From Paraburkholderia xenovorans LB400 (lineage in GTDB: Bacteria > Pseudomonadota > Gammaproteobacteria > Burkholderiales > Burkholderiaceae): a stretch of 64,000 nt of DNA. The DNA is taken from positions 2,666,001 through 2,730,000 of the forward strand of contig NC_007952.1 of assembly GCF_000013645.1 (NCBI RefSeq), given 5' to 3'. Both the position numbers and the translations under genes were made by a program. Every line of letters begins with the position of its first letter. The stretch's first letter is position 1. Shown one piece after another: positions 52,157-59,867 of this stretch. The notes under the pieces were generated by a model. The model had not been told where the DNA came from. It saw only the letters and a program-made list of their open reading frames with translations, and ran no database searches.

Positions 52157-53098
52157 ATGTCAGAGTCACTCCCCCCGGATGCCCAACGGAGCCCGTCTTA
52201 TCGCGCCGGGGTTGGGCTTAAGGCCGAACATTACCGCACGATTCTCGAATCGCAGCCGGACATCGGTTTCTTCGAGGTTCATGCGGAAAACTACATGGGC
52301 GCGGGCGGCCCGCCACACCGCTTTCTGTCGGCGATACGCGAGTCCTACCCTCTATCGCTTCATGGTGTCGGCCTGTCGATTGGCGCGGATCGTCCTCTCG
52401 ACCGGGATCACCTCCAACGGCTAAAAGAACTCATCGCACGCTATTCGCCAGCGCTGTTTTCCGAGCACCTTGCCTGGTCCAGCCACGACTGCGGTTTTCT
52501 CAACGACCTGTTGCCGGTTCCATACACAGCGGAGAGCCTGACGCGTATCGTGGACCACATCGATCAGGTACAGGAGGTTCTCGGCCGGCAAATGTTGCTG
52601 GAAAACCCCTCTACCTACCTGGCCTTCGAGGAAAGCACCTATCCGGAGATCGACTTCATTGCCGCCGTCGTGCGGCGCACCGGCTGCGGTCTCCTGCTCG
52701 ACGTCAACAACGTGTACGTTGCGTCGATCAACCAGCAGTGGGACCCTTTTGCTTATATCGACGAGTACCCGCTCGCGGCCGTGCAGGAGATCCATCTGGC
52801 CGGTCACGCAGAGGAGACAGACGAAAAAGCTCGCCCGCTGCTGATCGACAGTCACGACCGTCACGTCGCAGACGTCGTATGGGACCTTTATGCCCGAGCG
52901 ATCCGCGGAACCGGTCCAATTCCCACGTTGATCGAGTGGGACGCGAACATACCCGACTGGCCAACGCTCAAAGCGGAAGCCGGGCGGGCGGACGCCGTCG
53001 TTCAGGCCGCCACGCAACCTGCAAGTGTCGACCATGTAACGATTCGGTCGCAGTTCGACATGACGCGGCGCCGGCTTAAAGAGGCACAGACACTATGA
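52157..53098 (+). CDS. bufB: DUF692/MNIO multinuclear iron oxidase, bufferin maturase BufB
   Basis: This 313-residue TIM-barrel enzyme has the metal-ligand segments of MNIO proteins in order: FFEVHAENYMGAGGP, LSLHGVGLSIG, LFSEHLAWSSH, LLENPSTYLAF, LLLDVNNVYV, VQEIHLAGHAE, LIDSHDRHV and TLIEWDANIP. It should oxidise precursor Cys in the cytoplasm before export. ATG 52157 is used; a TTG two codons upstream is possible. 65 bp after bufA; the 3' end overlaps the next gene as ATGA. Confidence 0.93.
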   Translation: MSESLPPDAQRSPSYRAGVGLKAEHYRTILESQPDIGFFEVHAENYMGAGGPPHRFLSAIRESYPLSLHGVGLSIGADRPLDRDHLQRLKELIARYSPALFSEHLAWSSHDCGFLNDLLPVPYTAESLTRIVDHIDQVQEVLGRQMLLENPSTYLAFEESTYPEIDFIAAVVRRTGCGLLLDVNNVYVASINQQWDPFAYIDEYPLAAVQEIHLAGHAEETDEKARPLLIDSHDRHVADVVWDLYARAIRGTGPIPTLIEWDANIPDWPTLKAEAGRADAVVQAATQPASVDHVTIRSQFDMTRRRLKEAQTL

Positions 53099-54072
53099 TC
53101 AAGCGACAAGTCCTTGTCTATTACACGTGGAGCAGGCCTGGCGAAAACAGTGCGCCGCTTCATGTAATAGAAGACCGATTTCCGGCACTCTTCGAAAGCC
53201 GCAGGATGGCTTTCCCGAGATTCCATGAACTCTCGGACTCGCGTCAATTTGATCAGAGCATCACCGGTTTTCTCGACCATATCATGAAGCGCAACTTCAC
53301 CGCCTTCGTCGATCTTGCGGCAACGCTGACTGGCCAGAGCGTAATGGAGATCGAGCGTGTCGCGGACGACGGGTTGCTCACGCCACTTGACGCGCACCTT
53401 CTCCGCGACGTCGACACACTGATCGTCATCAGCTTCGACTCGCTTAGAACGGCTCAGGATGCGGAAAGCGAGGAAATCGAAGCGCTCAAGACATTCCTGG
53501 AGCAGCCCGACCATCTCGCCTTCATCTGTCCGCATCACGACATTGGCGACGTATCGGATCTCCCGGAAAGCGAGCAATTGCCGCGTCAGATTGTGGAGTT
53601 CCAGCATCACGGCGACACGACGATTCCGCCGCGGCAACGCTTCGGTGGCTTCGCACGTTCGCTTCTCGCCGGGCTCGGCGTACCGGTGGAAAACCGCTTT
53701 GGACTCCGGCCCGCGGCCGAAGCAGACGGATCGCCCGCGCCCATAGAAGCCGCACCCTCGCTCGATCGATTAGGCTTGCTTGATAAAGTCAGCACTTTCA
53801 ATCGACACCCGCATCTGCCGCAACTCGAACGTCTCGGCGATGCCGTTCACAAACTCGATGTCCTGGCCCGTCAGCGAGTCGATCTCACCGCTGCGCCGCA
53901 TCCCTTTACGCTCGACCGCGCGACGTTCGATGCCCTCCTGCAATCTCGTCCGGACACTTTCGCCGGCAGCCTGCTGGTTAGCGATACCACGCTCTGGAGT
54001 TCAACCGCCGGCGGTGTGGACAGTCTTCGCGAGCTGTGGACGAATGTCGTTCAACGCCCGCTGCGGTCGTGA
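53095..54072 (+). CDS. Unassigned protein encoded inside the bufferin operon
   Basis: This 325-residue soluble protein has no signal or membrane helix. The N-terminal part (VLVYYTWSRPGENSAPLHVI, about residues 5-24) and DTLIVISFDSLRTAQ...EEIEALKTFLEQPDHLAFICPH (about 106-145) look like a Rossmann-like alpha/beta domain, somewhat like glutamine-amidotransferase-type folds, but no Cys-His-Glu triad is clear. The C-terminal 100 residues (HPLPQLERL..; TLWSSTAGGVDSLRELWTN) look helical then beta. His/Asp are frequent, including HHDIGD and EFQHHGDTT. It overlaps bufB (ATGA) and ends 7 bp before bufC, so it is a real operon member. It is not one of the standard bufferin genes I know. Confidence 0.85.
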   Translation: MIKRQVLVYYTWSRPGENSAPLHVIEDRFPALFESRRMAFPRFHELSDSRQFDQSITGFLDHIMKRNFTAFVDLAATLTGQSVMEIERVADDGLLTPLDAHLLRDVDTLIVISFDSLRTAQDAESEEIEALKTFLEQPDHLAFICPHHDIGDVSDLPESEQLPRQIVEFQHHGDTTIPPRQRFGGFARSLLAGLGVPVENRFGLRPAAEADGSPAPIEAAPSLDRLGLLDKVSTFNRHPHLPQLERLGDAVHKLDVLARQRVDLTAAPHPFTLDRATFDALLQSRPDTFAGSLLVSDTTLWSSTAGGVDSLRELWTNVVQRPLRS

Positions 54073-54079
54073 GCGCGCG

Positions 54080-54958
54080 ATGGCACACCAGGAACCAACT
54101 CAAGCATCAGCCACACAGCCGCGCGGCAGCGCCGGCAGCACCGGCTTGAACCCTGATTGCCTGTGCGAACGTCAGAGGAACTTCGCTGCAGCGCTATTGG
54201 AGCCCGATATGCCGGTCCCCGTCGGCCTGATTGGCCCCGATCAGGAGCCAGCCGAAAAACGCTTCAATGTCTATCGGAACAATGTCGTAGCTGGCCTTGT
54301 CGAGGCGTTGAAGGCGGCTTTTCCCGCTGTGTGCCGCATCGTAGGCGATGAATTCTTCGCGGCGATGGCACGCGTCTATGTCGCACTCGAACCGCCGAAG
54401 TCACCCATCATGCTCGACTATGGTGAAACGTTCCCGGACTTCGTCGGAACGTTCGAAGCGGCGAAGAGTGTGCCGTATCTACCCGATGTGGCCCGACTCG
54501 AGCGCGCGTGGGTAGAGGCGTATCACGCAGCAGAAGCGCCCCCAACCCACCCCGCTGTGTTCGCAACGATCGATTCCCGGCGCCTTGCGCAGGTTGGTTT
54601 GACGTTGCATCCTTCGCTGCGCGTGGTGCGGTCGTCTTTTCCCATCGTGCAGATATGGCTGATGAACATCGACGGCGGCGTACCCACCGCGATGGACATC
54701 TGTAGCGGCGGCGACAACGCGCTTGTCGTACGTCCCCTTGCCGAGGTCGAGGTTCGCCGCGTGCCTGCTGGCGCAGCGAGTTTCATCCTGGCCCTCGCGG
54801 CCGGCGCGCCGGTTGCCGATGCGACAACGCTTGCTCTTCGCGACGATTCCGATTTCGACCTGGCCGGCGCACTTCGAGATCTATTCGCGATCAATGCGAT
54901 CGTCGGGTGGAACATGAGAGAAGGTTTCGATTCCAAACCGATTGCGAGGTACGCATGA
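54080..54958 (+). CDS. bufC: DUF2063 family partner protein BufC (recognition protein of the MNIO)
   Basis: This 292-residue protein has the DUF2063 N-terminal domain (RQRNFAAALLEPDMPVPVGL; RFNVYRNNVVAGLVEALKAAFPAV in two parts; YLPDVARLERAWVEAYHA) and a C-terminal RRE-like half (PSLRVVRSSFPIVQIW; VRRVPAGAASFILALAAG). BufC binds the precursor and BufB in the cytoplasm. The N-terminus has about 30 extra polar residues (QEPTQASATQPRGSAG) before the domain. ATG 54080 is 7 bp after the unassigned gene; the 3' end overlaps the DoxX gene. Confidence 0.91.
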   Translation: MAHQEPTQASATQPRGSAGSTGLNPDCLCERQRNFAAALLEPDMPVPVGLIGPDQEPAEKRFNVYRNNVVAGLVEALKAAFPAVCRIVGDEFFAAMARVYVALEPPKSPIMLDYGETFPDFVGTFEAAKSVPYLPDVARLERAWVEAYHAAEAPPTHPAVFATIDSRRLAQVGLTLHPSLRVVRSSFPIVQIWLMNIDGGVPTAMDICSGGDNALVVRPLAEVEVRRVPAGAASFILALAAGAPVADATTLALRDDSDFDLAGALRDLFAINAIVGWNMREGFDSKPIARYA

Positions 54959-55452
54959 ACCAGCCTGGCGCACGCACGAAAGGCCGCTTCGAACCGCTGA
55001 TTCGCGCGGCCCTGGAACAAGTCCAGGCAATCGGTCAGCTTATCGCTCCGCCCATACTGAGGATTGCTCTAGCGCTTCCTTTCTTCCGTTCCGGTCTTAC
55101 CCGGTGGGACGGCCTGCTGTCCATTTCGCCGGCAACGCTGTTCCTGTTCGAGAATCAATTCAAACTTCACCTCTTCGGCGCAGCCTACAATTTTCCGGCG
55201 CCTGACGCGGTGGCATTTATCGTCGCCGTAGCGGAAATAACACTCCCCATTCTGCTCGTGGCAGGACTCGCAACCCGGTTTGCGGCTCTCGCCCTGCTCG
55301 TAATGACGGCGGTGATCCAGTTGGTGTTCCCTGACGGCTGGGCGAACTTCCACCTCTATTGGGCGTCGCTCGCCGTGGGAATCATGGCGCTCGGTCCTGG
55401 ACCACTGTCGCTGGATCGCCTGATAAGCCGCTGGTCATATCCGCGAATCTGA
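54955..55452 (+). CDS. DoxX-family membrane protein of the bufferin operon
   Basis: This 165-residue protein has four transmembrane helices of the DoxX type (LRIALALPFFRSGLTRWDGL; VAFIVAVAEITLPILLVAGL; FAALALLVMTAVIQLVFP; YWASLAVGIMALGPGPLSLD). It is the usual last member of bufferin-type operons (HvfD-like position). Its exact role, perhaps redox partner or transport, is not established. ATG 54955 overlaps the bufC stop (ATGA). The N-terminal 30 residues are basic and cytoplasmic. Confidence 0.9.
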   Translation: MNQPGARTKGRFEPLIRAALEQVQAIGQLIAPPILRIALALPFFRSGLTRWDGLLSISPATLFLFENQFKLHLFGAAYNFPAPDAVAFIVAVAEITLPILLVAGLATRFAALALLVMTAVIQLVFPDGWANFHLYWASLAVGIMALGPGPLSLDRLISRWSYPRI

Positions 55453-55482
55453 AGATACGGTTCCGACTCAAGCGTTAATGCG

Positions 55483-56421
55483 TCACTTTCCCGTGCCTTT
55501 CGTCGCACGCCGCCGACCATGCTCGCGCGCGAAGGCAGCAGGCGTGCAACCAACATGCCGGTGAAAACGCCTGGTAAAGTGACTCTGATCCGCAAAACCC
55601 GTCACGAGTGCAATTTCTGCAAGTGGAATTGCCGTTTCCATGATTAGCGATTGAGCGCGACGAATCCGGCATTGCTCGACAAAGCTGATCGCCGTCATAC
55701 CCGTGCTTCGCTTGAACAGACGGGTAAAGTGAAAATGGCTCACATTCACAATGCCGGCGAGTTCGACGAGTCCTATCGGACTGTCCAGATTGTCTTCAAT
55801 ATATCTGGTAAGGCGAGCCAGTTCGACTTTGCTCAGCGCCGGAAGCGCCGGCGGCAAAACAGGCTCATACACGTTGTAGCTTCGAAGCAGATGCGCTGCG
55901 AGCGCGAACGACACGTGATCGACAATGAGCGTCTGCGCCGCGTGAGGCTTGCGATCGAGTTCCCCGATGAGGATCTGCGCAATGTGTTCGATCACAGGAT
56001 CTCGCGTCTCGAACACATTCCGGATCTCGACACGCGAGGTGGCGTGACGCCCAATCTGCTCGCCGGCGGATTCGATAAGCGCCGCCGGAATCCGCAACCT
56101 CGCCGTGGCGGAGGCGCTGCCCTCCCAAAGCGAGTCGTAGCCCGCCGGCATGAGCATCGAAACGCCTGCGGAAATGAGACTTTCGTGGACAGTCCCCTCT
56201 CGACCCTGAACGAGACGCGCGCTGCCGTAGGGGCAATAACAGATCACGTGGTGATCGAGGGCAGGATACCTCTCGGATACGTTGGGGAGCGGAGCGTACA
56301 TGTCCACGGTGACGCCTGACCACTCGCGCTCACGCGTCGTTGCCGTGGGACGATGCGACAAGACATGCACGATCTCATCGATGGTGACAGGCTTATCGGT
56401 GGTTTGCTGAATCGTTGACAT
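55483..56421 (-). CDS. AraC-family regulator with cupin-like N-terminus
   Basis: This 312-residue regulator has residues 1-190 as an AraC-binding-like domain and about 205-305 as a double HTH_18 (VELAGIVNVSHFHFTRLFKR; LAEIALVTGFADQSHFTRRF, HVGCTP). ATG 56421; a TTG four codons upstream is possible. It is convergent with the bufferin operon (30 bp between stops) and divergent from the Lpd-like gene across 386 bp, so it is more likely to control the latter. Inducer unknown. Confidence 0.9.
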   Translation of the reverse strand: MSTIQQTTDKPVTIDEIVHVLSHRPTATTREREWSGVTVDMYAPLPNVSERYPALDHHVICYCPYGSARLVQGREGTVHESLISAGVSMLMPAGYDSLWEGSASATARLRIPAALIESAGEQIGRHATSRVEIRNVFETRDPVIEHIAQILIGELDRKPHAAQTLIVDHVSFALAAHLLRSYNVYEPVLPPALPALSKVELARLTRYIEDNLDSPIGLVELAGIVNVSHFHFTRLFKRSTGMTAISFVEQCRIRRAQSLIMETAIPLAEIALVTGFADQSHFTRRFHRHVGCTPAAFAREHGRRRATKGTGK

Positions 56422-56807
56422 GTCACAGTGCAAGATCTGCCCGCTGCGGGAAAGCCCGGGTCAGCGTTGACCACCGCTCTCCACCCGGAACATAGGCCGG
56501 TTCTTTGCGATTGAAGTGGCAAGCTCGAACGGAAATGCTATCACGAAAATATTCCGGTCGAGATAGCAGCGAACCACTCCGCACAACCATAAAGCCAGGC
56601 ACGATCCCGCGATAGATAGACAGATAGAAATCCAGTTCTGCTCATCAAGTATCGACCAAGGCGCGCACGAGTGTTCAATTCGGCTTTCGTTTGCTCTGAT
56701 ACGCTCGACTCATCCTCTCGATATCCGGCCAGATCTGAACCGCCGCGATAGCAGATGCCAATCCCGTTCATTACCCCTCCCTGGTGGGCGCTCTGGGCAC
56801 AAGACTG
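56422..56807. other. Divergent promoter region between AraC and Lpd-like genes
   Basis: 386 bp, mixed composition, no supported gene. It should hold both promoters. Short open frames across it are not backed by ribosome sites or family patterns. Confidence 0.4.
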
Positions 56808-58232
56808 ATGAACCATTACGACGTCGTCGTCATTGGGTGCGGCGCGGGGGGTTACAACACCGCCATTCGGGCAAGCCAGCTCGGACTTTCCGTGGCGTGT
56901 GTCGAACGGGCGTCGAATATCGGTGGAACCGGTATGCGGACCGGCTGCATTCCGTCCCGATTGCTGCTTCATACTTCTGAAATATACGACCTGGCGAACA
57001 AGGGGAAAAACGCTGCTTTGGGAATCGGCTGCGCACCAACGCTCGACCTCACGCAGATGATGGCCTATAAAGCATCGACCGTTGAAAAGATGTCGAACAG
57101 TATTCACAAACTGCTACGCAAGCAAGGCGTGACACTCATTCATGGCGACGCGCTGCTGGCCGCGGCGGGACAGGTCATCGTCAGGAAAACCGGTGGGGTG
57201 CAGCAAACCCTGTCCGGAACAGCCCTTGTAATTGCCACGGGCTCCGTGCCAATCCCGCTTCCGTTCGCCGCTTTCGATCACATGCGGATTCTCGATTCGG
57301 CTGACGCGTTGTCACTCGGCAAGGTACCGCGACATCTGGCGATTATCGGCGCCGGCGCCGTGGGTGTGGAGTTGGGCTCGATCTGGCAGCGCCTTGGCTC
57401 GCGCATCACGCTGATCGAGCGCTGCGATCGCATCTGCCATTGGCTCGACCGCGATGTGACAGCGACCCTGGAGCGATCGCTCAGGCAACGAGGCATTGAC
57501 ATCAGGGTGTCGAGCGACGTTGTCGGACTCGATAAGCACTCCGACAGTGTCTCTGTCCAACTCCGCGCCGCGGCATCCGGTAAGATCACCCACATCGACG
57601 CAGACAGGGTTCTCGTCGCTATCGGCCGCCGGCCATCGACTGCCGGGATGAACCTCGCGAGCGTCGGCATGCAAACCGGCTACAAGAGCACATTGTCTCA
57701 GCAGGGACCGGCGACACCCGTGACATCCATGACGAATGGCTCCGGAATATGGGTGATCGGCGATGCAGGCCCTGGTCCGATGCTGATGTCCAAAGCCGAA
57801 GAAGAAGCGATAGCGTGCGCCGAGCGGATCGCCGGCCTGCCCGGATTCGTCAGCTATCCGTCAATTCCCTATGTTCTCCATACCAGCCCGGAAGTGGCCA
57901 TGATTGGGAGGACCGAGGACGAACTCCGGGGAACCGGCGCAGCGTATAGAGTCGGCTACTATCCGCTCGCGGCCAATCCACGCGCCGCAATCTGCGGCAC
58001 CTCCGAGGGGTTTGTGAAACTGTTGGTCGACGCTGATACGAATCTGATCGCGGGAGCTCACCTCATAGGGCCGGGAGCAGCCGATCTGATTTCACAAGTA
58101 GCCATTGCGATGGAAGCCTCCATGATCTGCGAAGACTTTGCGCGAATCTGTCATCCCTACCCGGTCTGGTCCGAGGCACTCCGTCAGGCGGCAATGGCGG
58201 CGGGCGGGTGGATGATGCACGTCGCGATCTGA
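56808..58232 (+). CDS. Dihydrolipoamide-dehydrogenase-like flavoprotein lacking the first redox Cys
   Basis: This 474-residue protein has the full Lpd layout: FAD loop VVVIGCGAGGYNTAI, NAD loop LAIIGAGAVGVELGSIW, second FAD site GIWVIGDAGPGPMLMSKAEEE (in two parts) and a dimerisation domain with the HPYPVWSEALRQAA region (active-site His and Glu kept). The redox motif normally reads GGTCLNxGCIPSK, but here is GGTGMRTGCIPSR: Gly42 replaces the first Cys and Arg51 the Lys. Disulfide chemistry should be lost. No E1/E2 genes adjoin. ATG 56808; probably AraC-controlled. Confidence 0.9.
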   Translation: MNHYDVVVIGCGAGGYNTAIRASQLGLSVACVERASNIGGTGMRTGCIPSRLLLHTSEIYDLANKGKNAALGIGCAPTLDLTQMMAYKASTVEKMSNSIHKLLRKQGVTLIHGDALLAAAGQVIVRKTGGVQQTLSGTALVIATGSVPIPLPFAAFDHMRILDSADALSLGKVPRHLAIIGAGAVGVELGSIWQRLGSRITLIERCDRICHWLDRDVTATLERSLRQRGIDIRVSSDVVGLDKHSDSVSVQLRAAASGKITHIDADRVLVAIGRRPSTAGMNLASVGMQTGYKSTLSQQGPATPVTSMTNGSGIWVIGDAGPGPMLMSKAEEEAIACAERIAGLPGFVSYPSIPYVLHTSPEVAMIGRTEDELRGTGAAYRVGYYPLAANPRAAICGTSEGFVKLLVDADTNLIAGAHLIGPGAADLISQVAIAMEASMICEDFARICHPYPVWSEALRQAAMAAGGWMMHVAI

Positions 58233-58364
58233 ACGAGCGCAAGAAGAAACGGAATCGTGCCGGCACCGACGTAAGTCGTGCCAACCCGGATCGGCCCTTC
58301 GGCAACTGTCGCTACTCCTTGAACACAGACGAATGGGGCAGTCAGGCATCACAACTCCGGGAGA

Positions 58365-58847
58365 TCAGCGAGAACGTCGTAGACGAGAGCGCGCTTCTGT
58401 CTGATCGCTGTCTCTGTCCGCCAGCATCGACTGACGGCAGCCCGCTGCGGCGCATCTGCACACATACTGGGCGCGAACCTCTTCATCCGAAGGGTCGTCA
58501 ATGGCCAGCAGATATTCAATGAACAGTTCTTCTCCCGCGTGGACCGGCCGGAGTGTGTGAATGAAAATGCGGTTGCCGTCTTCGATGGTTTCGCAGTTAG
58601 GCGCGCATGCGTGGTTAAGCCAGCGCGCGCTGTTGCCGCCCCGGCCGCCATCGATCACGCGTCCGTCCGAGAGGCCGAAAAGGAACGTGTGCCCTTCGAC
58701 GCCCTCACGCCGGTGCCGGCGAACGGCATCGCGCCACGCCGTGATCTCGCCCTTGTACTCGAGCACACGCTCGCCCGCAGCGAGCGGACGCATTGCGAAC
58801 ACGCCTTTGCCATGAACTGAAGAACGCCGAACGATTACGCGCCGCAT
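58365..58847 (-). CDS. SET-domain protein
   Basis: This 160-residue protein has a SET fold in order: VHGKGVFAMRPLAAGERVLEY (in two parts), GGRGGNSARWLNHACAPNCE (SAM/knot motif NHxxxxNC), IHTLRPVHAGEELFIEYLL, and a post-SET Cys cluster (YVCRCAAAGC) for zinc. It probably methylates a lysine on a bacterial protein; targets are unknown. Bacterial SET proteins of this size are found in many Burkholderiales. Start at 58847 gives the family N-terminus. Confidence 0.9.
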   Translation of the reverse strand: MRRVIVRRSSVHGKGVFAMRPLAAGERVLEYKGEITAWRDAVRRHRREGVEGHTFLFGLSDGRVIDGGRGGNSARWLNHACAPNCETIEDGNRIFIHTLRPVHAGEELFIEYLLAIDDPSDEEVRAQYVCRCAAAGCRQSMLADRDSDQTEARSRLRRSR

Positions 58848-59027
58848 GCCGACTCCCTGACTGATATCCGCTCCAGTATAGAAGCGGCAAATTTCTGCAT
58901 CTACTGCCGCGTGTCGTGCGACCTACGTGATGTCCTTCACGTCACCATTGGAAAAAATTTTGACTTCACCGCGCCGCTCGGCCAAGATATCTTTTCACCG
59001 TAAAAATACGGATTGCAATCCGCCTTC

Positions 59028-59738
59028 ATGAAAGAAGCATCGTCACGCCGAAAAATGCCCGCGCCGCAAAAAGCCACTACCCAAGCCGACCGCACCGCAC
59101 GCGACAAACCTTATCATCACGGCGCCCTGCCCCATGCGCTACTTGAAGCCGCGGAACTGGTGCTGCGGCGCGACGGCATTCGCGGCCTGACGTTGCGGGC
59201 TATTGCGCGTGAGGCCGGCGTGTCGCATACCGCGCCCCAGCACCATTTCGGCGACACCGCCGGCGTTCTGAGCGAACTTGCCGCGAGCGGGCATCGCCGG
59301 CTGGCGGCCGCTATGGCGCAGAGGGCCGAGGGTACGGAGCCTGGTCAGGCGCGGCGCAAGGCCATCGCCCGCGGCTATGTGAGCTTCGCGGTCGCCAACC
59401 CGGACCTGTTTTACCTGATGTCGCGCAATGAAATGCTCGACCACACGCGCCCGTCCCTCGTGCAGGCGCGGCAAGTATCAGCGCGCGCCCTCGCCGGCGT
59501 GTTCGACGTGCCGTCCGAACCCGCGGGGCACGACGGCTCCGCGTTCGGCCAGATCAGCGCCGCCCAGGCCATCGCCATGACTGCGGGCTGGGCCTATGTT
59601 CATGGGCTTGCGTTGCTGATGATCGACGGACGCCTGAATGGCCTGGCCGCATCAGCCGAAGGCATACGAAGCGCGGAAGAACTCGTGGATGCCGCGATCG
59701 AGCACGTCGAGATCATTCCCGCCACGCCCTCGCGGTAG
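59028..59738 (+). CDS. TetR-family transcriptional regulator
   Basis: This 236-residue regulator has a basic N-terminal tail and then an HTH (YHHGALPHALLEAAELVLRR; LTLRAIAREAGVSHTAPQHHF, about residues 30-77), and a C-terminal TetR_C_33/WHG-like ligand domain (RGYVSFAVANPDLFYLMSRN). The YHHG(A/N)L start is shared with a broad TetR subgroup. ATG 59028 is taken over an in-frame TTG at 59013. Single gene; target unknown. Confidence 0.9.
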   Translation: MKEASSRRKMPAPQKATTQADRTARDKPYHHGALPHALLEAAELVLRRDGIRGLTLRAIAREAGVSHTAPQHHFGDTAGVLSELAASGHRRLAAAMAQRAEGTEPGQARRKAIARGYVSFAVANPDLFYLMSRNEMLDHTRPSLVQARQVSARALAGVFDVPSEPAGHDGSAFGQISAAQAIAMTAGWAYVHGLALLMIDGRLNGLAASAEGIRSAEELVDAAIEHVEIIPATPSR

Positions 59739-59867
59739 CGGTGGAAACCCGCTCGAAGGCGCGCATATCGGTAAGGCGACGATACACCTCAAGAATCGGC
59801 TCGCCAACGCCATCGGCCCCGTGGCGGCCCTGTCCGCCTGAAAAGCGGTCGCCGCGCGCCTCGACAT

